This document shows positions 22,230 through 30,916 of a stretch of 34,298 nucleotides of DNA, piece by piece. Under the pieces are notes generated by a model. The model was not told where the DNA came from. It saw nothing but the letters and a program-made list of their open reading frames with translations, and ran no database searches. Source of the DNA: Treponema sp. (GTDB taxonomy: Bacteria > Spirochaetota > Spirochaetia > Treponematales > Treponemataceae); contig JAEEWW010000017.1 in NCBI GenBank assembly GCA_016287815.1, positions 1 through 34,298 of the forward strand, in the 5' to 3' direction. Made by a program: the position numbers and the translations under genes. Each line of letters opens with the position of its first letter. The first letter of the stretch is position 1.

Positions 22230-23930
22230 ATGGAGCTTTCAGAAATGATGGAAGTAGACGGTATCCCCGTTAAAATAGAAGGCGAACGTAACCTGTTGGA
22301 AGTTATCCGTAAGACAGGAATAAAAATGCCGGTATTCTGTTACCATTCGGATTTATCAATTTATGGTGCCTGCCGAATGTGTATGGTAGAAGATGAACGC
22401 GGACGGCTTATGGCAGCCTGCTCTACAGTTCCTTATGAAGGAATGAAGGTAAAAACAAATACAGGAAGGCTTAGAAAATACCGCAAGAATATTCTTGAGC
22501 TTTTACTTGCAAGCCATTGCCGTGACTGTACGACGTGTGAAAAAAACGGCAAATGTTCATTGCAGGATTTAGCCGCCCGCTTTGGTATTACAAATGTACG
22601 TTTCCCGAACGATAAAGAACATTCTGTACGCGATGAATCTTCTCCAAGTATTATACGAGATGCAAGCAAATGTATTCTTTGCGGAGACTGTGTACGTGAA
22701 TGTAACGAAGTTCAGCATGTAGGTGCAATTGATTTTGCTCATCGTGGATCAAAAGCTATCATCAGTACAGCATTTAATAAACCTTTATTTGAATCTCTTT
22801 GTGTTCATTGCGGTCAGTGTGCTGCAGTTTGTCCTACAGGTGCCATTGTTGTTCGCGATGATACAACAAAAGTCTGGGACAAAATCAATGACCCTGAAGT
22901 ATTTGTTACCTGTGAAATCGCCCCAGCGGTGCGTGTAGGTATAGGTAATGAACTTGGGCTCGGTGACGGCGAAGATTCAATGGGCAAAATTATTGCAGCT
23001 CTTCATCGTATGGGCTTTGATGAAGTTTATGATACGGCAACAGGAGCTGATTTAACTGTAATTGAAGAAGCAAACGAATTTGTTTCCCGCATTGAAAAAG
23101 GCGGAACATTGCCAATGTTTACTTCATGTTGTCCTGCATGGATTCAGTTTGTAGAAAAGAAATACCCGGAAATGCTTCCGAATATTTCAACATGCCGCTC
23201 TCCTATGAGTATGTTCTCGGCAGTTATAAAAGATTTCTACAAAGACAAATTGCCTGACGGCAAAAAGAAACACTATCATGTTGCAATTATGCCTTGTACA
23301 GCAAAGAAATTTGAAGCAAAACGCGACGAATTTAAGACAAAGGCAGGACCTGCTACCGATGATGTAATTACTACACAGGAATTGATTTCCATGATTAAGC
23401 GTTCAGGAATGATGTTTGATGAGCTTGAACCGGAATCAGTTGATCTTCCGTTTGGAACAATGTCTGGAGCTGGCGTAATCTTTGGTGTAACCGGTGGTGT
23501 TACAGAAGCTGTATTACGTAAAATTGCTTCAGATAATTCAAGGACAACCCTTGCACAGATTCAGTACACTGGTGTGCGTGGCATGGACGACGTTAAGGAA
23601 ACTGTAATTCCTTATGGAGACCGTCAGGTTCGTATAGCAATTGTCAGCGGACTTGCTAATGCACGCAAAATTATAAAAGGTGTACAGAATGGCAGCTTAC
23701 AATATGACCTTGTTGAAGTTATGGCATGCCGCGGTGGTTGTATCAGTGGTGCAGGGCAGCCTTATCTTTCTCACAGAAGACGCGAAAAACGCATGAACAG
23801 TCTTTATCGTTCTGACAAAATCAGTACAATCAAGCGTTCTCAGGATAATCCTCTTATGAAAGAGCTTTATTCTGGTATATTGAAAGGTCGTGAGCATGAA
23901 CTTTTGCATGTAGAATACTGCAAAAAATAA
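22230..23930 (+). CDS. hydA: [FeFe]-hydrogenase catalytic subunit HydA
   Basis: The 566-residue product makes or consumes H2 at its H-cluster. The N-terminal domain is a [2Fe-2S] ferredoxin (CYHSDLSIYGACRMC and a later Cys), then a His/Cys-ligated [4Fe-4S] site (HCRDCTTCEKNGKC), then two [4Fe-4S] motifs (CILCGDCVREC and CVHCGQCAAVCP). The catalytic domain has all three signatures: L1 TSCCPAW near 297, L2 MPCTAKKFE near 353, and L3 EVMACRGGCISGAGQP near 492. It lacks the extra C-terminal [2Fe-2S] domain of the longer Thermotoga enzyme. Together with HydB and HydC it should form an NAD-linked complex, probably coupling NADH and reduced ferredoxin to H2 formation. The hydE, hydF and hydG maturases are not in this window. 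Confidence 0.97.
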   Translation: MELSEMMEVDGIPVKIEGERNLLEVIRKTGIKMPVFCYHSDLSIYGACRMCMVEDERGRLMAACSTVPYEGMKVKTNTGRLRKYRKNILELLLASHCRDCTTCEKNGKCSLQDLAARFGITNVRFPNDKEHSVRDESSPSIIRDASKCILCGDCVRECNEVQHVGAIDFAHRGSKAIISTAFNKPLFESLCVHCGQCAAVCPTGAIVVRDDTTKVWDKINDPEVFVTCEIAPAVRVGIGNELGLGDGEDSMGKIIAALHRMGFDEVYDTATGADLTVIEEANEFVSRIEKGGTLPMFTSCCPAWIQFVEKKYPEMLPNISTCRSPMSMFSAVIKDFYKDKLPDGKKKHYHVAIMPCTAKKFEAKRDEFKTKAGPATDDVITTQELISMIKRSGMMFDELEPESVDLPFGTMSGAGVIFGVTGGVTEAVLRKIASDNSRTTLAQIQYTGVRGMDDVKETVIPYGDRQVRIAIVSGLANARKIIKGVQNGSLQYDLVEVMACRGGCISGAGQPYLSHRRREKRMNSLYRSDKISTIKRSQDNPLMKELYSGILKGREHELLHVEYCKK

Positions 23931-23950
23931 ACAAGAATAATTAAAAATTT

Positions 23951-24003
23951 AAAACCCGTGAAGATGTTTTTTAGCCCCCTAGATCATCTTTACGGGTTTT
24001 TTA
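23951..24003 (+). terminator. Intrinsic terminator of hydCBA
   Basis: ACCCGTGAAGATG (from 23953) pairs with CATCTTTACGGGT with a single G-U pair, around a loop of about 18 nt, and is followed by a run of six T. It lies 22 bp after the hydA stop. Confidence 0.9.
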
Positions 24004-24032
24004 TTTACATAGAAAGATAGTACAGGTAAATC

Positions 24033-24059
24033 TTGTAAAAAAAAGTAAAAATTTATAAA
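24033..24059 (+). promoter_or_regulatory. Candidate promoter of glmS
   Basis: TTGTAA at 24033-24038 and TATAAA at 24054-24059 are 15 bp apart. The -10 ends 9 nt before the glmS ATG, which would leave a leader of only a few nucleotides. No Shine-Dalgarno sequence and no glmS ribozyme are present in the 65 bp between terminator and gene. Confidence 0.4.
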
Positions 24060-24068
24060 CTTGAAAAC

Positions 24069-25913
24069 ATGTGCGGAATAGTTGGTTATATAGGTTATAA
24101 AAAAGCAACGCCAATTCTTATAAATGCGTTAAAAAAGTTGGAATATCGCGGTTATGATTCAGCAGGAATTGCTGTTTTTAATGGCGAAGATATTATCGTT
24201 CGCAAAACAAAGGGTGTAATAAAAATCCTTGAAGAGCGCATAGCCAAAGAAATTATTGATGGCTCAATGGGAATAGGGCACACAAGATGGGCTACTCATG
24301 GTGAACCAAATGATGTAAACGCACATCCGCAGACAAACGTTTCTGGTTCTATAGTTGTAGTTCATAATGGAATCATAGAAAATTATCTGGAATTAAAAAA
24401 CTGGCTTCAAGGTCAGGGAGTTGTATTTAGAAGTCAGACTGATACAGAAGTAATTGCACATTTAATCAACTATTACTATGAAAAAGATAAAAACATATTT
24501 ACAGCCGTAAAAAGTGTTCTTCCAAAGCTGGAAGGCTCTTATGCACTTGCCGTTGAATGTAAAGATTATCCGGATAGAATAATTGTAGCGCGCAAGGAAT
24601 GTCCGCTTGTAGTTGGGCTTGGACAGAATGAAAATTATCTTGCTTCGGATATTCCGGCTCTTCTGGAATATACACGTGATGTTCTGTTCATGGACCAGAA
24701 AGAAATGGCAGTTTTATATACTGACCATGTAGATTTATATAATAGTGAAGGCGAAAAAATCCATAGAGATTCTTATCATGTTGAATGGGATATAAATTCT
24801 GCAGAAAAGAACGGCTATGAGCATTTTATGCTTAAAGAAATTTATGAGCAGCCAAAAGCGCTTACAGATACACTGCGGCCTCGTATTGTAAAAGATAAAA
24901 GTGGAAAACCTGTGGATATCTCTTTTGAAGAGATTGAGTTTGGATCAGACTGGGAAAACGCTGAACGCATTGTAATTTCTGCATGCGGAACGGCATACCA
25001 TGCAGGAGTTGTTGCAAAATATGCAATAGAAAAGCTGGTTCGCATTCCGGTAGAAGTAGTTACTGCAAGTGAATTCAGATACTGCAATCCAATTCTAAAG
25101 CAAAGCGATATTTTTATTACTATAAGTCAGTCTGGTGAAACAGCGGACACTCTGGCCGCTATGCGGCTTGCAAAATCTAAGGGAGCAAAAATCATAGCTA
25201 TTACAAACTGTGTAGGCTCAACAATTTCGCGGGAAGCAGATTCAGTTATTTACACATGGGCAGGACCGGAAATTGCGGTGGCTTCAACAAAAGCCTATAC
25301 AACGCAGCTTGCCTGTCTTTACCTTATTGCCCTTAAAATTTCTCAGGTAAAAAAGACTTTGCCAAAAGAAGAATTCTTAAAGCTTTTGGAAGAACTTCAG
25401 CAGATTCCAGAAAAAGCAGAACAGATATTAAAAGATAAAGCAACAATACAGAAATTTGCTTCACTGCAGTTTAATAAGGATAAGATTTTTTACATTGGGC
25501 GCTTGTTTGACAGTGCTTCATGTTTGGAAAGTGCTTTAAAATTAAAAGAAGTAAGTTACATGCATTCAGAAGCATTTAATGCCGGAGAGTTAAAGCACGG
25601 GCCAATTGCCCTTATAGATAATTCAACTTTGGTTGTAGCAATTGCAACACAGCCTGAACTTTATGATAAAATCGGTTCAAATATTGTAGAAGTAAAAACT
25701 AGAGGTGCTTCAACTCTGGTAATTACTCAGGACAAGAAAAATGCATTTAAGGACAAAGCAGATGAACAGTTTGTTCTGCCGGAAGTTTCAGAAACTTTAT
25801 CTTCTATACTTGCTGTAATACCTGCACAGTTATTTGCATATTATTGTTCTGTATATCGCGGAAATGATCCGGATAAACCAAGAAACCTTGCAAAAAGCGT
25901 TACGGTAGAATAA
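24069..25913 (+). CDS. glmS: Glutamine-fructose-6-phosphate aminotransferase
   Basis: GlmS converts fructose-6-phosphate and glutamine to glucosamine-6-phosphate, the first step toward UDP-GlcNAc and peptidoglycan. The 614-residue length is typical. The N-terminal glutaminase domain begins MCGIVGYIGYKKATPIL with Cys2 as nucleophile, and contains GIGHTRWATHGEPND and VVHNGIIENY. Two SIS sugar-isomerase domains follow: one with SACGTAYHAGVVAKY and TISQSGETADTLAA, the other with YIGRLFDSASCLESALKLKE and HSEAFNAGELKHGPIALI. The C-terminus LAKSVTVE closes the active site as in other GlmS. The start is fixed by the MCG requirement. It sits alone between the hydCBA terminator and trkA. Confidence 0.97.
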   Translation: MCGIVGYIGYKKATPILINALKKLEYRGYDSAGIAVFNGEDIIVRKTKGVIKILEERIAKEIIDGSMGIGHTRWATHGEPNDVNAHPQTNVSGSIVVVHNGIIENYLELKNWLQGQGVVFRSQTDTEVIAHLINYYYEKDKNIFTAVKSVLPKLEGSYALAVECKDYPDRIIVARKECPLVVGLGQNENYLASDIPALLEYTRDVLFMDQKEMAVLYTDHVDLYNSEGEKIHRDSYHVEWDINSAEKNGYEHFMLKEIYEQPKALTDTLRPRIVKDKSGKPVDISFEEIEFGSDWENAERIVISACGTAYHAGVVAKYAIEKLVRIPVEVVTASEFRYCNPILKQSDIFITISQSGETADTLAAMRLAKSKGAKIIAITNCVGSTISREADSVIYTWAGPEIAVASTKAYTTQLACLYLIALKISQVKKTLPKEEFLKLLEELQQIPEKAEQILKDKATIQKFASLQFNKDKIFYIGRLFDSASCLESALKLKEVSYMHSEAFNAGELKHGPIALIDNSTLVVAIATQPELYDKIGSNIVEVKTRGASTLVITQDKKNAFKDKADEQFVLPEVSETLSSILAVIPAQLFAYYCSVYRGNDPDKPRNLAKSVTVE

Positions 25914-25989
25914 TTTTTTTTGCCTTGCAGTAGAAAAAAATGGGTGCTACCATGAAGGGCAGATAAAATAAAAAAGAGGGGATTTCTTT

Positions 25990-27441
25990 TTGAAAACAAT
26001 AATTATTGGCGGCGGATTTACCGGTATTCAGCTGGCAAAGCGCCTTATAAATGAAAAAAACGACGTTGTTCTTATTGATAATGATGAAGAAACTGCCCGC
26101 CACGCTTCTAACCGTCTGGACTGTTCTGTTATTCAGGCAGACGGAAATAACCTTCAGGTTTTGGAAGATGCAGGGATAGATAAAGCAGATGCCCTTGTTT
26201 GTGTAACTGATAGTGATGAAGTTAATATGATAACCTGCTCGCTTGTTGATGCGGTTTATCCAAAGCTATTAAAAATTGCACGTGTAAGAAACTATTCTTA
26301 TTATCTGAATACTTCAACTGTAAATACAAAACATGCAGATACTTTTTCAGGTTCCCACAGACCAATTTATGGTATTGATTTTATGGTTCATCCTGATGTT
26401 GAAGCTGCCAATGCCATTGTTGAAGCAGTTCGCAACGGAGCTGTAAGTGATGTCCTTACATTTGATAATTCTGATTTTGAACTGATTCGTCTTACAGTAG
26501 GAGAAAACAGCAAGGTAGACGGGCAGAAATTACAGAACATCAGGAGTCTTACAGATAAGGTTTTTCTTATTGCGTATGTTGAATCTGACGGAAAAGCTTC
26601 TTTGCCTAGCGGATCAACTGTATTGCACAAAGGTGACAGCATAGGACTTTTAACAAAACAGGAAAACGTTTCTGCTTTGTTTACACTTTTTGGATTTGAT
26701 GTAAAGGAAATAAAAAAAATTGCTCTTGTAGGTGCAGACAGAATAGGAATAAATGTTGCTGAGCAGATGATACAGACTAAAAAACAGTCATTTTTTGCAC
26801 GACTCTTTGGAACAAAATCCTCTTTCTGGAATGCAAAAGATTTACTTATAACTGATTCAGATGAAAATTTATGTAAACAGGCTTCAGAAAGATTTCCAGA
26901 GGCAAGCGTATTCTGTGCAGATGCAATGGATGAAGGATTCATTCAGGAAGAAAATTTAAATCAGTTTGATCTGGTTATTTGTGCAACTCATAATTATGAA
27001 AAAAACATGGTTCTTGCAGCTTATCTAGAGTCCATTGGTGTAACAAGAACAATAAGCCTTGTTTCAAGTTCAGCATATTCAAATATTGCAAGAAAACTTG
27101 GTGTAGATGTTCCGGTTCCGCTGCGCGATTCTGTAGTAGACAGCATTATGAGCCATTTGCGCGGAAAAACAGTAAAAGAGATTCATTCTATTACAAATGG
27201 TGAGCATGAAGTTGTTGAATATGTACTTTCACCGGCTTCATATTTAACAGGCAAAACCTTAAAAGAAATATCAGATCCTGGTTCATTCTTAGTTTTACTT
27301 ATTCAAAGTGCAGGTTCAAAAGATTATCAAATTCCAACAGGAAATACAGTTTTTTCTGCAGGCGATCATCTTATCCTTGTAACTCAGGCAAAGGAAACAA
27401 AGAGAGTTCTTGAAGCCTTTAACGGAGAAAGACAGGGATGA
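25990..27441 (+). CDS. trkA: Trk potassium uptake regulator TrkA
   Basis: The 483-residue product is the cytoplasmic NAD(H)/nucleotide-gated ring subunit of the Trk K+ uptake system. It has two tandem RCK modules: the first Rossmann motif is IIIGGGFTGIQLAKRL with the ribose-binding Asp in VLIDND; the second is KIALVGADRIGINVAEQMI, where the Gly-rich loop is degenerate (GADRIG), as often in the second half. Each module ends in a TrkA-C domain. The start is a TTG at 25990, supported by AGAGGGG about 10 nt upstream and by the family N-terminus. The stop overlaps the trkH ATG by 4 bp (ATGA), showing translational coupling. Confidence 0.95.
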   Translation: MKTIIIGGGFTGIQLAKRLINEKNDVVLIDNDEETARHASNRLDCSVIQADGNNLQVLEDAGIDKADALVCVTDSDEVNMITCSLVDAVYPKLLKIARVRNYSYYLNTSTVNTKHADTFSGSHRPIYGIDFMVHPDVEAANAIVEAVRNGAVSDVLTFDNSDFELIRLTVGENSKVDGQKLQNIRSLTDKVFLIAYVESDGKASLPSGSTVLHKGDSIGLLTKQENVSALFTLFGFDVKEIKKIALVGADRIGINVAEQMIQTKKQSFFARLFGTKSSFWNAKDLLITDSDENLCKQASERFPEASVFCADAMDEGFIQEENLNQFDLVICATHNYEKNMVLAAYLESIGVTRTISLVSSSAYSNIARKLGVDVPVPLRDSVVDSIMSHLRGKTVKEIHSITNGEHEVVEYVLSPASYLTGKTLKEISDPGSFLVLLIQSAGSKDYQIPTGNTVFSAGDHLILVTQAKETKRVLEAFNGERQG

Positions 27442-28883
27442 AATTGAATCAGCTCTTACGCATTATTTTTGTATTGCTTGGAATTGTAGGAATTACGTTT
27501 TTAATTCCAATAAGCGTTGCATTATGTTTGGGCGAAAACCAGGTAATTTCTTCGTTCCTGATTCCAATGATAATAGTTATTCTTTTGGGGATTGCAAGTA
27601 TTTATGTGGGGCGCAAAAAGAGTTTAAGAATTTCTATGCGCGGAGCATTTATTGTTGCAGCTTTATCCTGGATTTCTGCAAGTTTTTTAGGAGCTATTCC
27701 GCTTTTTACAAGTGGTTCTGTAACGACATTTACAGATGCTTTTTTTGAAAGCGTAAGTGCCTTTACTACAACCGGCGCTACAATAATCAACGATGTAGAA
27801 AGTCTGCCAAATGCTATTAATGTATGGCGCTGTCTTATGCACTGGCTTGGCGGAATGGGAATCGTTGCTTTAACGGTTGCCTTTATGCCGCTTTTAGGTG
27901 TAGGCGGATTTCAGCTTATTAAAGCAGAAACTACTGGTCCGGAGAAAGGTAAGGTTACCCCTAAGATTACGAATACAGCGAAAATACTGTGGTTTATATA
28001 TTTTATTCTAACTGCATTGCAGACAGTATTATTATTGATTTCCGGCTTAAATTTTGTTGATGCGATTTCCATTGCATTTTCAACATTGGGAACAGGCGGT
28101 TTTGCCTTAAAAAACGCAAGTATTGGTGCATATAATTCAGCTTCTGTAGACTGGATTTGTATAGTTTTTATGGTATTGGCCGGAATAAACTTTTCACTGT
28201 ATTACTATGCCGTAACAGGAAAAATTCAGGATATTATAGATAATACCGAGTTAAAAGTTTACCTTGGCATAGTAGTTCTTTTTTCAGTTGGAATTGCAAT
28301 TTTTATTTTGCCCCGATTCGGCTCATTTTTAACGGCCTTGCGCTATGCGGCTTTTCAGGTAGGAGCGATAATTACAACCACAGGTTTTGCAACTGATGAT
28401 TATATTCAGTGGGCGTATCCGGCACAGTTTTTGCTGTTTCTTCTGTTTTTTACCGGCGCATGTTCCGGCTCTACCGGAGGTGGAATAAAGATTATCCGCT
28501 GGGTAATTCTTTCAAAGCAGGGCTCAAATGAAATCAGAAAAATGCTGCATCCGCATGGAATTTTTTCAATTCAGCTGAATGGAAAAGTTGGCAGGAAAGA
28601 TGTGGTTTTTAATGTTGCGGCATTTTTATATTTTTATTTTTTCCTTCTGTTTATTACGACCTTTATAGGAACCTTTGCAAATCTTGATTTACTTACATCG
28701 TTTACAGGAGCGCTTTCTACGCTTGGAAATGTTGGACCTGCTTTTGGTGCTTTAGGACCGACATGTAATTACAGTTCTCTGCCTGCTTTTTTAAAGTGGT
28801 GGTACAGCTTTGTAATGCTTGCAGGTCGTCTTGAGCTTTACACAATGATGATATATTTTACCGGTGCATTCTGGAAAAAATAA
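27438..28883 (+). CDS. trkH: Trk potassium uptake membrane subunit TrkH
   Basis: TrkH is the K+-conducting inner-membrane subunit gated by TrkA. The 481-residue product is hydrophobic throughout and has the four pseudo-repeated pore segments of the SKT superfamily: AFTTTGATI, FSTLGTGGFA, TTTGFATDDY and LSTLGNVGPAFG, each with the conserved selectivity-filter Gly. The sequence MHWLGGMGIVALTVAFMPLLGVGG is typical of TrkH/TrkG. Loop residues GACSGSTGGGIK are also conserved in the family. It is translated from an ATG inside the end of trkA, so subunit ratios are likely coordinated. Confidence 0.96.
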   Translation: MKLNQLLRIIFVLLGIVGITFLIPISVALCLGENQVISSFLIPMIIVILLGIASIYVGRKKSLRISMRGAFIVAALSWISASFLGAIPLFTSGSVTTFTDAFFESVSAFTTTGATIINDVESLPNAINVWRCLMHWLGGMGIVALTVAFMPLLGVGGFQLIKAETTGPEKGKVTPKITNTAKILWFIYFILTALQTVLLLISGLNFVDAISIAFSTLGTGGFALKNASIGAYNSASVDWICIVFMVLAGINFSLYYYAVTGKIQDIIDNTELKVYLGIVVLFSVGIAIFILPRFGSFLTALRYAAFQVGAIITTTGFATDDYIQWAYPAQFLLFLLFFTGACSGSTGGGIKIIRWVILSKQGSNEIRKMLHPHGIFSIQLNGKVGRKDVVFNVAAFLYFYFFLLFITTFIGTFANLDLLTSFTGALSTLGNVGPAFGALGPTCNYSSLPAFLKWWYSFVMLAGRLELYTMMIYFTGAFWKK

Positions 28884-28942
28884 ACGGCACAAGCAAAAAT
28901 AAACGATAAAAGCGCTTCTATAAACACGGATGCTATAAACTC

Positions 28943-28971
28943 TTGACACGCTAGAACCTTTTAACAATAAT
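28943..28971 (+). promoter_or_regulatory. Probable sigma-70 promoter of asnB
   Basis: A consensus TTGACA (28943-28948) is followed after 17 bp by AATAAT (28966-28971). The transcript should begin near 28978, leaving a leader of about 94 nt that contains the hairpin and T-run described at 28984-29058. Confidence 0.65.
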
Positions 28972-28983
28972 AAAACCATTACG

Positions 28984-29058
28984 GCAAAGAGGTCGTAGAT
29001 ATTATTCTTGAATGAATTTAAATTCGTTCGGGTGTACTGTCTACGACCTCTTTTTTTG
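28984..29058 (+). terminator. Intrinsic terminator/attenuator-like hairpin in the asnB leader
   Basis: AAAGAGGTCGTAGA (from about 28986) is a perfect 14-bp inverse of TCTACGACCTCTTT, which runs directly into a T-run at about 29051-29057. The loop of about 42 nt holds a second near-perfect palindrome, GAATGAATTTAAATTCGTTC. The T-run ends about 5 nt before the GGAGG ribosome site of asnB. Because a promoter lies upstream, this is best read as an attenuator in the asnB leader, although it could also end trkH transcripts. Confidence 0.75.
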
Positions 29059-29071
29059 TCTGGAGGTTTAT

Positions 29072-30904
29072 ATGTGCGGCTTTGTAGGAGCATTTGATTT
29101 ATCTTGCGGCGGAACGCCGATTGCAGACGGTTTACGTGAAGAACTGCGTGCTCAGGTATTGGAAATGTCAAAAAAAATCAGGCATCGCGGACCAGACTGG
29201 AGCGGCGTTTATACAGGTAATAATGCAATTTTAAGCCATGAACGTCTTTCAATCGTAGACCCTCTTTCCGGTAAACAGCCGCTTGTAAGCGATGATGAAA
29301 AAATCATTCTTGCTGCAAATGGAGAAATCTACAACCACAAAACAATTCGTTCAAAATTTGAAGGCAAATACAAATTCCGTACAGGAAGTGACTGTGAAGT
29401 TATTATTCCGCTTTATAAAAAATATATTTCAAAAGCACAGGCTGCAGGCAAAACCCCGGATTTTGCTTCAATGATAGAAGAGCTGTCAGGCATTTTTGCC
29501 TTTGCCTTGTATGACAGCGAGCGCGATGTCTACCTTATTGCGCGCGACCAAATAGGCGTAATTCCGCTTTATCAGGGCTGGGATAAATCCGGCCGCTACT
29601 ATGTTGCAAGTGAGCTCAAAGCCCTGGAAGGCGAATGTACTACAATAGAAGAATTTCCAAACGGATGTTTTTTGTACAGTTGTGGTCATGCTGAACTTGT
29701 TTCAGAATCTACAAAAGAGACAGAGAAACAAGTTCAGGGTGACGGAAAACCTGTACGCTGGTATCACCGCAAATGGGAATCTTACGATGAAGTAAAATCT
29801 TCGCCGCGTGCTACAGATGATAAAGGCGAAATCATAAATCCTGGTGTAATAGAAAAAGTGCGCCACGGACTTGAATCTGCCGTAAAAGCTCAGCTTATGA
29901 GCGATGTTCCTTATGGTGTTCTTTTAAGCGGCGGCCTGGATTCTTCTATAATTGCGGCTATTACACAAAAATACAGCAAAAAACGTGTAGAAACAGACAG
30001 CAAGGAAGGAGCCTGGTGGCCGCAGCTGCACAGTTTTGCAGTTGGCCTTGAAGGTTCACCTGACTTAGTTGCTGCAAAAAAAGCAGCTGATTATATAGGC
30101 ACTGTTCATCACGAAGTTCATTTTACAATTCAGGAAGCACTGGATGCCTTGCCTGATGTAATTTATCACATAGAAACTTATGACATTACAACTGTACGCG
30201 CTTCAACCCCAATGTATCTTTTAGCCCGCGTAATAAAATCCATGGGAATAAAAATGGTTTTAAGCGGCGAAGGAAGCGATGAACTTTTTGGCGGATATTT
30301 GTATTTCCATAAAGCCCCGAATGCACAGGAATTCCACGAAGAACTTGTCCGCAAAATGAGCAAACTTCATTTGTATGACTGTCTTCGTGCAAATAAATCA
30401 CTTATGGCATGGGGTGTTGAAGGGCGTGTGCCGTTTCTAGACAAAGATTTTATTGATATTGCGATGGGCCTGAATCCAAGCGACAAGATGAATATTAAAC
30501 TGCCGGACGGCAAGCAACGTATTGAAAAGTGGATTTTGCGCAAAGCCTTTGAAGACATGCTCCCAGAAAATATTGCATGGCGGCAGAAAGAACAGTTCAG
30601 TGATGGTGTAGGCTATAACTGGATTGATACGCTCAAAAAAATAACCGAAGAAAAAGTAAGCGATGCAGAATTTGCCAGACGGGAAAACCGCTTCCCTGTA
30701 AATCCTCCAAAGACAAAGGAAGAGTATTATTACCGTGAAATATACTCAAGGCTTTTCCCTAGTGACAGTGCTGCAAAATGTGTTCCGCATGAAGCTGGTG
30801 TTGCCTGTTCAACTGCAAAAGCTTTGGAATGGGACGAAGCCTGGAAAAACATGGATGAACCTTCAGGCAGAGCAATTTCTGGAGTCCACGACAAGGCATA
30901 TTAG
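29072..30904 (+). CDS. asnB: Asparagine synthase, glutamine-hydrolysing, with an in-frame repeat insertion
   Basis: AsnB makes asparagine from aspartate, ATP and glutamine. The 610-residue product has the N-terminal glutaminase domain (MCGFVGAFDL with Cys2 nucleophile; RHRGPDWSG; NGEIYNH) and the C-terminal synthetase domain with the PP-loop LLSGGLDSSIIAA near 286. WWPQLHSFAVGL, YHIETYDITTVRASTPMYL and VLSGEGSDELFGGYL match enteric AsnB closely. Near residues 204-224, between domains, about 20 extra residues (GHAELVSESTKETEKQVQGD) are encoded by a palindromic repeat and are absent from E. coli AsnB as I recall it. The start at 29072 is fixed by the MCG requirement and GGAGG 6 nt upstream; an in-frame ATG at 29012 would bury the Cys. 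Confidence 0.97.
   Translation: MCGFVGAFDLSCGGTPIADGLREELRAQVLEMSKKIRHRGPDWSGVYTGNNAILSHERLSIVDPLSGKQPLVSDDEKIILAANGEIYNHKTIRSKFEGKYKFRTGSDCEVIIPLYKKYISKAQAAGKTPDFASMIEELSGIFAFALYDSERDVYLIARDQIGVIPLYQGWDKSGRYYVASELKALEGECTTIEEFPNGCFLYSCGHAELVSESTKETEKQVQGDGKPVRWYHRKWESYDEVKSSPRATDDKGEIINPGVIEKVRHGLESAVKAQLMSDVPYGVLLSGGLDSSIIAAITQKYSKKRVETDSKEGAWWPQLHSFAVGLEGSPDLVAAKKAADYIGTVHHEVHFTIQEALDALPDVIYHIETYDITTVRASTPMYLLARVIKSMGIKMVLSGEGSDELFGGYLYFHKAPNAQEFHEELVRKMSKLHLYDCLRANKSLMAWGVEGRVPFLDKDFIDIAMGLNPSDKMNIKLPDGKQRIEKWILRKAFEDMLPENIAWRQKEQFSDGVGYNWIDTLKKITEEKVSDAEFARRENRFPVNPPKTKEEYYYREIYSRLFPSDSAAKCVPHEAGVACSTAKALEWDEAWKNMDEPSGRAISGVHDKAY
29685..29743. repeat. Palindromic repeat element inserted in frame within asnB
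   Basis: The 19-bp arms GTCATGCTGAACTTGTTTC (29685-29703) and GAAACAAGTTCAGGGTGAC (29725-29743) are inverse with 17 of 19 positions paired, around a 21-bp loop. The element reads through in the asnB frame. Similar GTCAT-C-TGAACTTG palindromes encoding HAELVS-like peptides are scattered in many bacterial genomes, comparable in behaviour to the palindromic elements of Rickettsia. Confidence 0.85.
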
Positions 30905-30916
30905 ACCTTTTGGATG

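Noticed and set aside
24004-24068. glmS ribozyme
   Set aside because: Only 65 bp lie between the hydA terminator and glmS, with no conserved ribozyme core or pseudoknot arms.
29012-29071. Upstream in-frame ATG that would extend AsnB by 20 residues
   Set aside because: It lies in the hairpin loop, has no ribosome site, and would place the catalytic Cys away from the N-terminus. MCG at 29072 with GGAGG is the right start.
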